A stretch of 64,000 nucleotides of DNA. Source: JBBSHE01 sp038253325. GTDB lineage: Bacteria > Actinomycetota > Actinomycetes > Propionibacteriales > Nocardioidaceae. The notes beneath the pieces were generated by a model, which was not told the origin of the DNA, did no database searches, and saw only the letters and a program-made list of their open reading frames with translations. The DNA lies in contig JBBSHE010000002.1 of the NCBI GenBank assembly GCA_038253325.1, positions 1 to 64,000 of the forward strand, in the 5' to 3' direction. Shown here piece by piece: positions 7,377 to 15,221 of the stretch; the stretch's first letter is position 1; every line of letters starts with the position of its first letter. The position numbers and the translations under genes are program-made.

Positions 7377-9260
7377 GTGACGGAAACAATCGAAGCCACC
7401 ACCCCTGCCGCCGACAACTCGTCGAAGCCGGCCAGGAAGAAGTCCGGTGGCCTGGGGACAATGCTGCTTCCCGAGCTGAAGCAGGTTGCCTCCGACCTCG
7501 GCATCGCAACCGGGGGACTACGCAAGAGCCAACTGGTCGACGCGATCAAGGCCAAGCGCGGCGGTGGCAGCTCGAACCCAGCCGCCGACGCCTCCACGAA
7601 TGTCAGCTCCGACCGTGCGATGTCTCGGACGGACGCCGGTAGCCCGGCGATCGCACCGTTCGATGCGGACCAGGCGAGCGAAGTCCGGCTGGAACACATC
7701 GACGAGTCTCGCGGTGACCGCAGCTCTCGCAGCGGCAACCGCGGTGATGATCGCAACGACGGCCGTGGAGATGGCCGCCGCAACGACAACCGGTCGAACG
7801 ACCGTGGCAACGAGAACCGGTCCAACGACCGCGGCAACGACCGCGGCGACGAGAACCGGTCCAACGACCGCGGCAACAACCGCGGCGACGCGAACAGGTC
7901 GGACGACCGCGGTAACGACAACCGGTCGAACGACCGCGGCAACAACCGCGGCGACAACCGCGGCGACAACGACGGTGGGCGCAACCGTCGCCGGCGTGGT
8001 CGGGGTGACCGCAACGACCGTGGTGACCGCAACGACCGCAACGACCGGTTCCAGAACCGCAACCGCCGCGAGGAGGCAGAGCCGCAGATCAACGAGGACG
8101 ACGTCCTGATCCCGGTGGCAGGCATCCTCGACCTGCTAGACAACTATGCGTTTGTCCGCACCAGCGGCTACCTCCCGGGTCCGAACGACGTGTACGTCTC
8201 GATGTCGACGGTCCGCAAGCACGGTCTGCGCAAGGGAGACGCGCTCACTGGTGCAATCAAACAACCTCGCGAAGGCGAGCAGCGACGCGAGAAGTTCAAC
8301 CCCCTGGTCCGGCTTGACACCGTGAACGGTGCCGATCCGCAGGAGTCACGCAACCGGGTCGAGTTCTCGAAGCTGACACCGCTCTACGCCGCCGACCGGC
8401 TCCGGCTCGAGACCGAGCCGACGCAGCTGATCACCCGCGTCATCGACATCGTCGCGCCGATCGGCAAGGGCCAGCGTGGTCTCATCGTCTCACCGAGCCG
8501 GGCCGGCAAGACCATCGTGATGCAGGCGATCGCCAACGCGATCACGCAGAACAACCCGGAGTGCCACCTGATGGTCGTCCTCGTCGACGAGCGGCCGGAG
8601 GAGGTCACCGACATGCAGCGCGCGGTCAAAGGCGAGGTCATCGCCTCGACCTTCGACCGTCCGGCCGAGGACCACACGACGGTCGCCGAACTGGCGATCG
8701 AGCGGGCCAAGCGGCTCGTCGAGCTCGGCCACGACGTCGTCGTGCTGCTGGACTCGATCACCCGACTCGGCCGCGCGTACAACCTGGCAGCCCCGGCCAG
8801 TGGCCGGATCATGTCTGGCGGTGTCGACTCGTCGGCGCTCTACCCGCCAAAGAAGTTCTTCGGAGCGGCCCGCAACATCGAGGACGGCGGCTCGTTGACG
8901 ATTCTCGCCACCGCGTTGATCGAGACCGGCTCCAAGATGGATGAGGTCATCTTCGAGGAGTTCAAGGGCACGGGCAACATGGAGCTTCGGCTGCGCCGGG
9001 AGTACGCCGACAAGCGGATCTTCCCCGCGATCGACATCGACGCGTCCGGAACGCGTCGCGAGGAACTGCTGATGGGCCGCGACGAGCTCAGCGTCGTCTG
9101 GAAGCTGCGCCGGGTGTTCTCGGCGCTCGACGGCCAGCAGGCGCTCGAGCTGCTGCTCGAGAAGTTGAAGTCGACAAACAGCAACATGGAGTTCCTGATG
9201 CAGGTCAACAAGACGACCCCGACGGTGAGCAGCCTGCGCCGAGACGACGACGACCTGTGA
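7377..9260 (+). CDS. rho: Transcription termination factor Rho with RG/ND-rich insertion
   Basis: Rho is the hexameric RNA helicase that ends transcription. The N-terminal Rho-N fold (LLPELKQVASDLGI, about 30-60) is followed by a low-complexity block of Arg, Asp, Asn and Gly (about 110-235) and then the RNA-binding cold-shock-like domain (VAGILDLLDNYAFVRT). The RecA-like ATPase carries the P-loop SPSRAGKT, LVDERPEEVTDMQR and the Q/R loops. The block contains imperfect repeats of NRSNDRGN-type units and is basic enough to bind RNA. Actinobacterial Rho commonly has such an insert. The start is GTG 7377 after GGAAGGA (627 residues); an upstream in-frame ATG at 7335 lacks a ribosome site. Confidence 0.96.
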   Translation: MTETIEATTPAADNSSKPARKKSGGLGTMLLPELKQVASDLGIATGGLRKSQLVDAIKAKRGGGSSNPAADASTNVSSDRAMSRTDAGSPAIAPFDADQASEVRLEHIDESRGDRSSRSGNRGDDRNDGRGDGRRNDNRSNDRGNENRSNDRGNDRGDENRSNDRGNNRGDANRSDDRGNDNRSNDRGNNRGDNRGDNDGGRNRRRRGRGDRNDRGDRNDRNDRFQNRNRREEAEPQINEDDVLIPVAGILDLLDNYAFVRTSGYLPGPNDVYVSMSTVRKHGLRKGDALTGAIKQPREGEQRREKFNPLVRLDTVNGADPQESRNRVEFSKLTPLYAADRLRLETEPTQLITRVIDIVAPIGKGQRGLIVSPSRAGKTIVMQAIANAITQNNPECHLMVVLVDERPEEVTDMQRAVKGEVIASTFDRPAEDHTTVAELAIERAKRLVELGHDVVVLLDSITRLGRAYNLAAPASGRIMSGGVDSSALYPPKKFFGAARNIEDGGSLTILATALIETGSKMDEVIFEEFKGTGNMELRLRREYADKRIFPAIDIDASGTRREELLMGRDELSVVWKLRRVFSALDGQQALELLLEKLKSTNSNMEFLMQVNKTTPTVSSLRRDDDDL

Positions 9261-9309
9261 GCACGACCCTGGACGTCGACGACCCTGCGCCGCACCAGGC
9301 CCGCGCGCG

Positions 9310-9397
9310 CCGACCATTTCCCATGCTGGCATGGCAAGTGGTCGCCTAGAGCGGGCAAATTGGCTCGATAGGCGACCATCTGCCATGCCATGGTCGG
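9310..9397. terminator. Long imperfect inverted repeat after rho
   Basis: Positions 9327-9348 pair with 9369-9390 at 20 of 22 positions, plus one G.U, around a 20-base loop. A second short stem, CCGACCAT (9310-9317) with ATGGTCGG (9390-9397), lies outside it. There is no T-run, as usual for actinobacterial terminators. It most likely ends the rho transcript and isolates it from the peroxidase gene that follows. Confidence 0.6.
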
Positions 9398-9447
9398 CGG
9401 CGAACTCGGCTCGTGGCGACATCGCGTACTGACATCGAAATGACGAC

Positions 9448-9927
9448 GTGACGACAATCTACGACTTCGGGGCCCGCACGATCGACGGCGTCGAGCAGGC
9501 ACTCGAGGACTATCGGGGGAACGTCGTTCTCGTCGTCAACGTCGCCTCCCGGTGCGGGTTCACGTCGCAGTATGAGGGACTCGAGAACCTGTACGAGATG
9601 TACGGCGACCGCGGGTTCGTGGTTCTCGGCTTCCCGAGCAACCAGTTCGGTGACCAGGAGCCGGGAAGTGATGACGAGATCAGGGAGTTCTGCTCGCTGA
9701 CGTACGACGTCAGGTTCCCGATGTTCTCCAAGGTCGACGTGAACGGCGACAACGCGCACCCGCTCTACACGTGGCTGCGCACGGAGAAGTCGGGCGTGCT
9801 CGGAGACAAGATCAGGTGGAACTTCACCAAGTTCCTCGTTGGCCGCGACGGCCAGGTGGTCAAGCGGTACGGCTCGACGACGAAGCCGGACAAGATCGCC
9901 GACGACATCGAGCAACTTCTCGGCTGA
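9448..9927 (+). CDS. Glutathione peroxidase family protein (thiol peroxidase)
   Basis: This 159-residue peroxidase reduces hydroperoxides. The catalytic cysteine is C36 in NVASRCGFT (Cys, not selenocysteine), with Q66 in PSNQFG and W124 in RWNFTKFL completing the GPx triad. Bacterial members usually draw electrons from thioredoxin; actinobacteria lack glutathione, so that is the likelier partner here. The start is GTG 9448. It sits alone between rho and rpmE, flanked by inverted repeats at 9310-9397 and 9931-9980. In mycobacteria, as I recall, rho and rpmE are neighbours, so this looks like an insertion into the cluster. Confidence 0.92.
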   Translation: MTTIYDFGARTIDGVEQALEDYRGNVVLVVNVASRCGFTSQYEGLENLYEMYGDRGFVVLGFPSNQFGDQEPGSDDEIREFCSLTYDVRFPMFSKVDVNGDNAHPLYTWLRTEKSGVLGDKIRWNFTKFLVGRDGQVVKRYGSTTKPDKIADDIEQLLG

Positions 9928-9930
9928 CCC

Positions 9931-9980
9931 GACTTGTCGGCGGCTAGTGGGGCCAGAGCCTGCTGACCCGCCGACAAGTC
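9931..9980. terminator. Perfect 13-bp inverted repeat after the peroxidase gene
   Basis: GACTTGTCGGCGG (9931-9943) pairs perfectly with CCGCCGACAAGTC (9968-9980) across a 24-base loop. It starts four bases after the peroxidase stop codon, the position of a terminator. No T-run is present. Confidence 0.65.
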
Positions 9981-10115
9981 CAGGAACAGGCGACGAGGGA
10001 TTCGCGTTGTACGAGGCGTCGATGACAAACTACGTCGATGGCACCCGCAGGTGCCGGTTCCGGTTCACACTGCTCGTCCGGCGAGTGGTGACCCGGCGAC
10101 CAGTGAGAGGACAGC

Positions 10116-10334
10116 ATGAAGCCCGATATTCACCCCACGTACGTCGAGACCCAGGTCACCTGCACCTGTGGCAACACGTTCACCACCCGCAGTACGGCGA
10201 CCAAGGGCACCATTCGTGCCGACGTCTGCTCGAACTGCCACCCCTTCTACACCGGCAAGCAGAAGATCCTCGACACCGGCGGCAGGGTCGCCCGGTTCGA
10301 GGCCCGCTACGCGAAGTCCAAGGCCTCCAAGTAG
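10116..10334 (+). CDS. rpmE: 50S ribosomal protein L31, zinc-binding form
   Basis: This is the 72-residue L31 of the large ribosomal subunit. C16, C18, C38 and C41 (CTC...CSNC) mark the zinc-containing C+ type, which zinc-starved cells replace with a C- paralogue. A ribosome site, GAGAGGA, precedes the ATG. A hairpin, GGCACC/GGTGCC (10040-10045 with 10050-10055), lies in the leader, but its role is unknown. prfA follows after 97 bases. Confidence 0.97.
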   Translation: MKPDIHPTYVETQVTCTCGNTFTTRSTATKGTIRADVCSNCHPFYTGKQKILDTGGRVARFEARYAKSKASK

Positions 10335-10431
10335 CCAGACCGACGGCGCCGCCCCCGTAGCCGAACGGGAGCGGCAACGTCCCTTCGTCTCCAAGCCCAC
10401 GATCGGTCGTCGGTCGAGGAAGGTGCCGTTG

Positions 10432-11511
10432 ATGTTCACGGCGATCGACTCCCTCGTCGCCGAGCATGGCCGGATCGAGGCGCGCCTGGCGGACCCGGAG
10501 GTGCTCGGCGACGCGATCGCGTCACGCCGGCTCAACCGGCGGTACGCCGTGCTGAGCTCGATCATCCGCGTGCACGACGAATGGCGCGCCGCGGTCGGCG
10601 ACCTCGAAGCCGCCCGTGAGCTGACCGCGGATGACGCGTCGTTCCACGCAGAGGCGGAGCGCATCGACGGACGTCGGGGCGAGCTCGAGGAGCGCCTCCG
10701 CCAGCTGCTGGCACCGCGCGACGAGGTCGACTCAAAGGACGCGATCGTCGAGGTCAAGTCGGGCGAGGGTGGAGCGGAGTCGGCGTTGTTCGCGGGGGAC
10801 CTGGTCAGGATGTACCTGCGATTCGCCGAGCGGCACGGCTGGCGCACGGAGATTCTCGACGAGGCACCCAGCGACCTGGGTGGCGTCAAGTCGATCACGA
10901 TCGCCGTCAAGGCCAAGGCCCCGCCGGCGCCGGGTGAGGAGCCGTTTGCGCAGCTGAAGTTCGAGGGTGGCGTACATCGGGTACAGCGGGTGCCGGTGAC
11001 CGAGTCGCAAGGCCGCATCCACACCTCGGCTGCGGGTGTGATGGTGATGCCCGAGGCCGAACCCGTCGACGTCACGATCAACGACAACGATCTGCGCATC
11101 GACGTCTTCCGCTCGTCGGGTCCCGGCGGCCAGAGCGTCAACACGACCGACTCGGCCGTCCGGATCACCCACGTCCCGACCGGGATCGTCGTCACCTGTC
11201 AGAACGAGAAGAGCCAGCTCCAGAACCGAGAACAAGCGATGCGGATCCTACGATCCCGGCTCTTGCAGGAGGCGGAGGACCAGGTCGCGTCCGATGCTTC
11301 GACGGCCCGCCGGTCTCAGGTACGCACCGTCGACCGGTCGGAACGGATCCGGACCTACAACTTCCCGGAGAACCGGATCACCGACCACCGGGTCGGCTAC
11401 AAGGCATACAACCTCGACCAGGTCCTCGACGGCGACCTGCAACCGGTGATCGACGCCTGCCTGGCCGCCGATCTGGCCGACCGGCTCGCCCGGGCCGAGC
11501 AGTCGGCGTGA
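10432..11511 (+). CDS. prfA: Peptide chain release factor 1
   Basis: RF1 reads UAA and UAG and triggers release of the finished chain. The GGQ motif, inside SSGPGGQSVN, is the hydrolysis centre and the glutamine is the target of PrmC, encoded next. The PCRF domain and the anticodon-like region lie before it. I chose ATG 10432 (359 residues, normal for RF1) with GAGGAAGG eight bases upstream. The frame is open further upstream, but that stretch overlaps rpmE and looks like shadow sequence. The stop overlaps prmC by GTGA. Confidence 0.96.
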   Translation: MFTAIDSLVAEHGRIEARLADPEVLGDAIASRRLNRRYAVLSSIIRVHDEWRAAVGDLEAARELTADDASFHAEAERIDGRRGELEERLRQLLAPRDEVDSKDAIVEVKSGEGGAESALFAGDLVRMYLRFAERHGWRTEILDEAPSDLGGVKSITIAVKAKAPPAPGEEPFAQLKFEGGVHRVQRVPVTESQGRIHTSAAGVMVMPEAEPVDVTINDNDLRIDVFRSSGPGGQSVNTTDSAVRITHVPTGIVVTCQNEKSQLQNREQAMRILRSRLLQEAEDQVASDASTARRSQVRTVDRSERIRTYNFPENRITDHRVGYKAYNLDQVLDGDLQPVIDACLAADLADRLARAEQSA

Positions 11512-12368
11512 GGAATGAGTCGATCCTCGCCGCGGCGGCTCGGACACTTCGCCGGGCCGGTGTCCCTTCTCCACGCAACGACGCCGAGCTGTTGCTCGCC
11601 CACGTCCGGGGCGTGTCCCGAACGGAGCTCGTCGGTCTCGAGGAGGCGTGCGACGACGCCCAGGCGCAAGTGTTCGAGGTGCTGGTCACCCGGCGCTCGG
11701 CCGGCACGCCCCTTCAGCACCTCACCGGTGCCAGTTCGTTTCGCTACGTAGACATCGAGGTCGGGCCGGGCGTGTTCATCCCGCGACCCGAGACCGAACT
11801 CGTGGCCGGTGCAGCGATCGACGAGCTCCGGGCCATCCTGGCGGCCGGGGAACCCACACCTCGGGCCATCGACCTGTGTACGGGCTCGGGCGCGGTCGCA
11901 TTGGCGATGTCGACCGAGGTCCCGCAGGCCGAGGTGGTCGCGGTCGAGCTCCTCGAGCCCGCGTACGCGTACGCTGCCCGCAACCTCAGGGGAACCGGTG
12001 TCGACCTCCGGCTCGGCGACATCAGGACGGCGTGCGCGGACCTGGTCGGCTCCCAACATGTCGTGGTCGCCAACCCGCCGTACATTCCGTTGGCTGCCTA
12101 CGAGACCGTGCCCCCCGAGGTCCGCGACTTCGAGCCCCCCGAGGCGCTGTGGTCGGGCGACGACGGACTTGACGTGATCCGGGCCGTCGAGGACGTCGCC
12201 TCCAAGATGCTGGTCTCCGGTGGGCTGGTCGTCTGCGAGCATGCCGACGTGCAGGGCACGACCGCCACCGCGGTGTTCACCGCTCCCAACCGCTGGACGG
12301 ACGTCCGCGACCACCTGGACCTCAACCGGCGCCCTCGCTTTATCACCGCTCGTCGGCGCGCTCGGTGA
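11508..12368 (+). CDS. prmC: Release factor glutamine N5-methyltransferase
   Basis: PrmC (HemK) methylates the GGQ glutamine of release factors using S-adenosylmethionine. An N-terminal helical domain (about 1-80) binds the factor. The Rossmann domain has the SAM loop DLCTGSGAVAL and the catalytic NPPY in VANPPYIPL. The product is 286 residues with a GTG start overlapping prfA by four bases, so enzyme and substrate are co-translated. A very stable hairpin lies directly after the stop. Confidence 0.94.
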   Translation: MRNESILAAAARTLRRAGVPSPRNDAELLLAHVRGVSRTELVGLEEACDDAQAQVFEVLVTRRSAGTPLQHLTGASSFRYVDIEVGPGVFIPRPETELVAGAAIDELRAILAAGEPTPRAIDLCTGSGAVALAMSTEVPQAEVVAVELLEPAYAYAARNLRGTGVDLRLGDIRTACADLVGSQHVVVANPPYIPLAAYETVPPEVRDFEPPEALWSGDDGLDVIRAVEDVASKMLVSGGLVVCEHADVQGTTATAVFTAPNRWTDVRDHLDLNRRPRFITARRRAR

Positions 12369-12375
12369 TCATCCG

Positions 12376-12434
12376 TCCGCGATTGGCTGGGGGTTCGCGA
12401 GGTACTACTTCGCGGACCCCCAGCCAATCGCGGA
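12376..12434. terminator. 28-bp near-perfect hairpin; palindromic repeat copy 2
   Basis: Positions 12376-12394 pair perfectly with 12416-12434 (19 bp). Inside that, 12395-12403 pair with 12407-12415 with two G.U wobbles around a three-base loop ACT. It follows the prmC stop by seven bases, as a terminator would. Its core at 12386-12424 matches the palindrome at 1-39 in 31 of 39 positions, with the same loop, so it is also one copy of a dispersed repeat. No T-run is present. Confidence 0.75.
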
Positions 12435-12482
12435 GCGCAGACGCCGATGGGGTCGGCGGAGCGGTCCTGGCACGATAGGAAC

Positions 12483-13139
12483 GTGACCGCCGACTCTGAC
12501 GTCTACGACTGCAACGACCCCGCCCGGCGATCGGCCGGTTTCGAGGCGGCGAAGACCGCACTCTCGGACAGCGGCCTGATCGTCACCCCGACGGACACGG
12601 TGTATGGCGTGGCCGCCGATGCGTTCGACCCGGTTGGGGTACGGCGGCTGCTTCGCGCCAAGGGCCGCGGCCGGTCCACGCCCGTTCCGGTGCTGATCGG
12701 TGACGTCACGACCATGCGCGCGCTCGGCTCTGACATCTCCGATGAGGCGAAGGAGCTGGCCCAACGGTTCTGGCCAGGCGCACTGACGCTGATCTGCCGT
12801 CAGCAGCCGTCGTTGCGGTGGGACCTCGGTGACAGTCGTGGAACGGTCGCCTTGCGGGTTCCGGACCACCACGACCTCCGCGACCTCTTGCTGGACATCG
12901 GTCCGCTGGCCGTCAGCAGCGCAAACCTGACGGGAGAGCCGCCTGCGACCACGGTCGACGATGCTCGACGGATGCTGGGGAACGCCGTGGACGTCTACCT
13001 CGACGGAGGGCCGACCAAGGGTCCGGAGCCATCGACAATCGTCGACGTCGTCGGCACCGAGGTCCGGCTCGTCCGGGCGGGCGCCATCGGTGTCGAGGAG
13101 CTGCTCGGCGTCGTGCCGGATCTCGAGATCCCGGGCTGA
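12483..13139 (+). CDS. L-threonylcarbamoyladenylate synthase (Sua5/TsaC family)
   Basis: This enzyme joins threonine, bicarbonate and ATP into threonylcarbamoyl-AMP, the precursor of t6A37 in tRNAs that read ANN codons. The YrdC fold is clear: TPTDTVYGVAADA near the N-terminus, KGRGRSTPVPVLI, RFWPGALTLI, and SSANLTGEPP. At 218 residues it is the short TsaC-like form without a separate Sua5 domain. I chose GTG 12483 because AGGAA lies just upstream; ATG 12447 would place the start near the hairpin end. wecA follows 13 bases later. Confidence 0.9.
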   Translation: MTADSDVYDCNDPARRSAGFEAAKTALSDSGLIVTPTDTVYGVAADAFDPVGVRRLLRAKGRGRSTPVPVLIGDVTTMRALGSDISDEAKELAQRFWPGALTLICRQQPSLRWDLGDSRGTVALRVPDHHDLRDLLLDIGPLAVSSANLTGEPPATTVDDARRMLGNAVDVYLDGGPTKGPEPSTIVDVVGTEVRLVRAGAIGVEELLGVVPDLEIPG

Positions 13140-13152
13140 ACACGGCCCCGCA

Positions 13153-14301
13153 ATGCGCGAATACCTGCTGATCTTCGTCGTCGCCGCGGCGACTACCTAC
13201 CTGCTGTCGGTCGTCGCTCGTGAGCTCGCCATGCGTACCGGTGCCATCGCGCACATCCGAGACCGTGACGTCCACGAGATCCCGATCCCGTACTTCGGTG
13301 GCGTCGCGATCATGGCCGGTCTGGTTGCGGCGTACGCCGTGGCCCGACACCTGCCGTTTCTCGGTCACGCACCCGGGCGGGACCAGATCTTCCACGACGC
13401 TCGGGCGGTTCTCATCGGCGGTGCTCTGATCTGCATCGTCGGGGTCGTGGACGACATCATCGAGCTGGACTGGGTCACCAAGCTGGCCGGTGAGGTGCTG
13501 GCCGCCGGTGCCGTCGCCTTGCAGGGCGTCCAGATCTACTGGCTGCCGTTGCCCGGTGAGAAGTCGCTCTCGACCGTCTTCCCGCTCGGCGCACAGCAGG
13601 CGGCGCTGCTCACCGTACTGCTGATCGTGATCACCGCGAACGCGGTCAACTTCGTCGACGGGCTCGACGGGTTGGCGGCTGGCGTGGTCGCGATCGGTGC
13701 GATCGCCTTCGCGTCGTACTCTCTCGTCCTCGTCCACCAGAACCAGCAGGAACGGGCGACCACCTCCGCAATCCTGACCGCCGCTCTGGCGGGCGCGTGT
13801 GTCGGCTTCCTCCCGCACAACTTCTTTCCGGCCCGGATCTTCATGGGCGACTCCGGCGCGCTGTTGATCGGGCTGATGCTCGCGTGTTCGGCGATCAGCC
13901 TCACCGGGCAGTTCTCGCCCGGTCGCCTGGACCAGGGCATCGGCGGCGCGAGCGCGAGCGTTCTTCCGACCCTGCTTCCGCTGATCTTGCCGTTTGCCAT
14001 TCTCGTCATCCCGCTGGGTGACTTCGCGCTGGCCGTCGTACGCCGGACGGCGGCGGGGAAGTCGCCGTACTCACCGGACCGCAAGCATCTCCACCACCGG
14101 CTGCTCGACATGGGTCACTCACACCGGCGGGCCGTCCTGGTGCTTTATCTGTGGGCGGCACTGATCGCGTTCGGCGTCGTCGGAGTAAGTCTGCTGGCCG
14201 GGTGGTGGTCGGCCACGGTGCTCACGGCGATGACCGTGGTCGCGATCCTCCTCACGTTCGGTCTCCCGGGGCATCGAGGTCTGATCGGCAAACAGAGTTG
14301 A
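13153..14301 (+). CDS. wecA: Polyprenyl-phosphate GlcNAc-1-phosphate transferase
   Basis: This membrane enzyme moves GlcNAc-1-phosphate from UDP-GlcNAc to a polyprenyl phosphate and starts the arabinogalactan linker or a related wall polymer. It has about ten or eleven membrane segments over 382 residues. The family signatures are VDDIIELDW, NFVDGLDGLAAG and FMGDSGALLIG, whose aspartates bind Mg2+ and substrate, and a cytoplasmic HLHHRLLDMGHSH. It occupies the same slot (rfe) as in mycobacteria. The start is ATG 13153; the longer open frame upstream lies inside the Sua5 gene. Confidence 0.93.
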   Translation: MREYLLIFVVAAATTYLLSVVARELAMRTGAIAHIRDRDVHEIPIPYFGGVAIMAGLVAAYAVARHLPFLGHAPGRDQIFHDARAVLIGGALICIVGVVDDIIELDWVTKLAGEVLAAGAVALQGVQIYWLPLPGEKSLSTVFPLGAQQAALLTVLLIVITANAVNFVDGLDGLAAGVVAIGAIAFASYSLVLVHQNQQERATTSAILTAALAGACVGFLPHNFFPARIFMGDSGALLIGLMLACSAISLTGQFSPGRLDQGIGGASASVLPTLLPLILPFAILVIPLGDFALAVVRRTAAGKSPYSPDRKHLHHRLLDMGHSHRRAVLVLYLWAALIAFGVVGVSLLAGWWSATVLTAMTVVAILLTFGLPGHRGLIGKQS

Positions 14302-14312
14302 GGATCGTCCGT

Positions 14313-14342
14313 TTGACCCCCTGAGCGACTTTGTGCTATTTT
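14313..14342 (+). promoter_or_regulatory. Promoter of the atp operon
   Basis: TTGACC (14313-14318) and TATTTT (14337-14342) stand 18 bases apart, and TGC precedes the -10 box, making it an extended -10. It is one of the best sigma-70-type promoters in the window. It lies 12 bases after wecA and about 210 bases before the first atp gene, so the operon has a long leader (14343-14551). No gene or clear structure was seen in that leader. Confidence 0.65.
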
Positions 14343-14551
14343 TCACAAGCACCACAGCGAACCCCGGAGCACCTCGAGGAACGGCCGCCTGATGACGACC
14401 GACACTGTCACCGTCGACAGCCATCTCGGCGTGCTCCCTCATCAGCGGGAACTTCGATCGGGACCAGCCCTGCGTGGTAGCCTCAGCGCCTTCCCGCACC
14501 CGGCGAGCCAGGTCCGGGTGACCACGCACGGCGACGAGACTGGCGCGAGCG

Positions 14552-14767
14552 ATGAACGACGACTCCTCCCCGCCCGACATGGGTCTGCGAGATGTCGTCG
14601 GGCTGGGCAGTCTGCTGATCGCGACGGTTGTTGCCGGCACCGGTCTGGGTCTGGTGGCAGACGACGTTCTCAGCACGAACCCGGCGTTCACCCTGGTCGG
14701 GCTCGCAGTGGGGATCGCGTCGGGCGTCGTGGGCAGCTGGATGCGGGTCAGACGGTTTCTCGGTTGA
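14552..14767 (+). CDS. AtpZ/AtpI-like small membrane protein
   Basis: This 71-residue protein has two membrane helices (about 15-35 and 42-62) with a short charged C-terminus. It resembles the ATPase_gene1 family that often opens atp operons. Family members are proposed to help assemble the c-ring or move Mg2+/Ca2+. The ATG is followed by MNDDSSPPDMG, a cytoplasmic tail. It lies 58 bases before the next operon member. Assignment rests on position and hydrophobicity more than on motifs. Confidence 0.75.
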   Translation: MNDDSSPPDMGLRDVVGLGSLLIATVVAGTGLGLVADDVLSTNPAFTLVGLAVGIASGVVGSWMRVRRFLG

Positions 14768-14825
14768 ATGGGTCGAGATCGCTGCCGGTTACCCGGACGA
14801 CGACACGTACCGAGGAGATCGGATC

Positions 14826-15221
14826 ATGACAACGAAGGCGCTGACGGCGGTACTCAGCAAGCAGCGCCGTCCCCTGATCGTCGCGGTCTTGTTCTCCGTC
14901 GCGGCAATTTGGATCGCGATTCCGGCCGGACGCTGGCAGGTCGGCGTCTTCTTCGGTGTTGGCGTCTTTCTCAGCCTGCTGAACCACGTCCTCACCGAGG
15001 TTTCGCTGTTCCGCGCGCTCGACAGCGGAGCAGAGCTGACCCGCAAGCAGTTCGCCCTTGGCTCCGTCGGACGGCTCACGGTCGTCACAGTGATCGCCCT
15101 GGTCCTGGTCGTCGCGTTCTGGCCCTACGGTGCGGCGGTCCTGATCGGGCTCGCGCTGATGCACCTGGTTATGCTCGTCTTCACCGGCCTGCCCCTTCTG
15201 AACGAGATCCGTAAAGCATGA
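14826..15221 (+). CDS. ATP synthase protein I-like membrane protein
   Basis: This 131-residue protein has four predicted membrane segments and occupies the position of mycobacterial Rv1303, just before atpB. AtpI proteins are thought to assist c-ring assembly. It begins with a basic cytoplasmic tail (MTTKALTAVLSKQRRP), and a GGAG-type site stands upstream. The stop overlaps atpB by ATGA, so both are coupled. Function within the operon is inferred from place and topology. Confidence 0.75.
   Translation: MTTKALTAVLSKQRRPLIVAVLFSVAAIWIAIPAGRWQVGVFFGVGVFLSLLNHVLTEVSLFRALDSGAELTRKQFALGSVGRLTVVTVIALVLVVAFWPYGAAVLIGLALMHLVMLVFTGLPLLNEIRKA

Noticed and set aside
7700..8070. Repeats in rho resembling a CRISPR array
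   Set aside because: The repeats are in-frame codon repeats without spacers of constant length.
7373..8143. A Ser/Arg/Leu-rich minus-strand frame opposite rho
   Set aside because: It mirrors the RG/ND repeat of Rho, so its regular look comes from the sense-strand repeats.
14392..14829. A 145-codon frame in the atp leader
   Set aside because: It overlaps the AtpZ-like gene out of frame, has no family match and no ribosome site.
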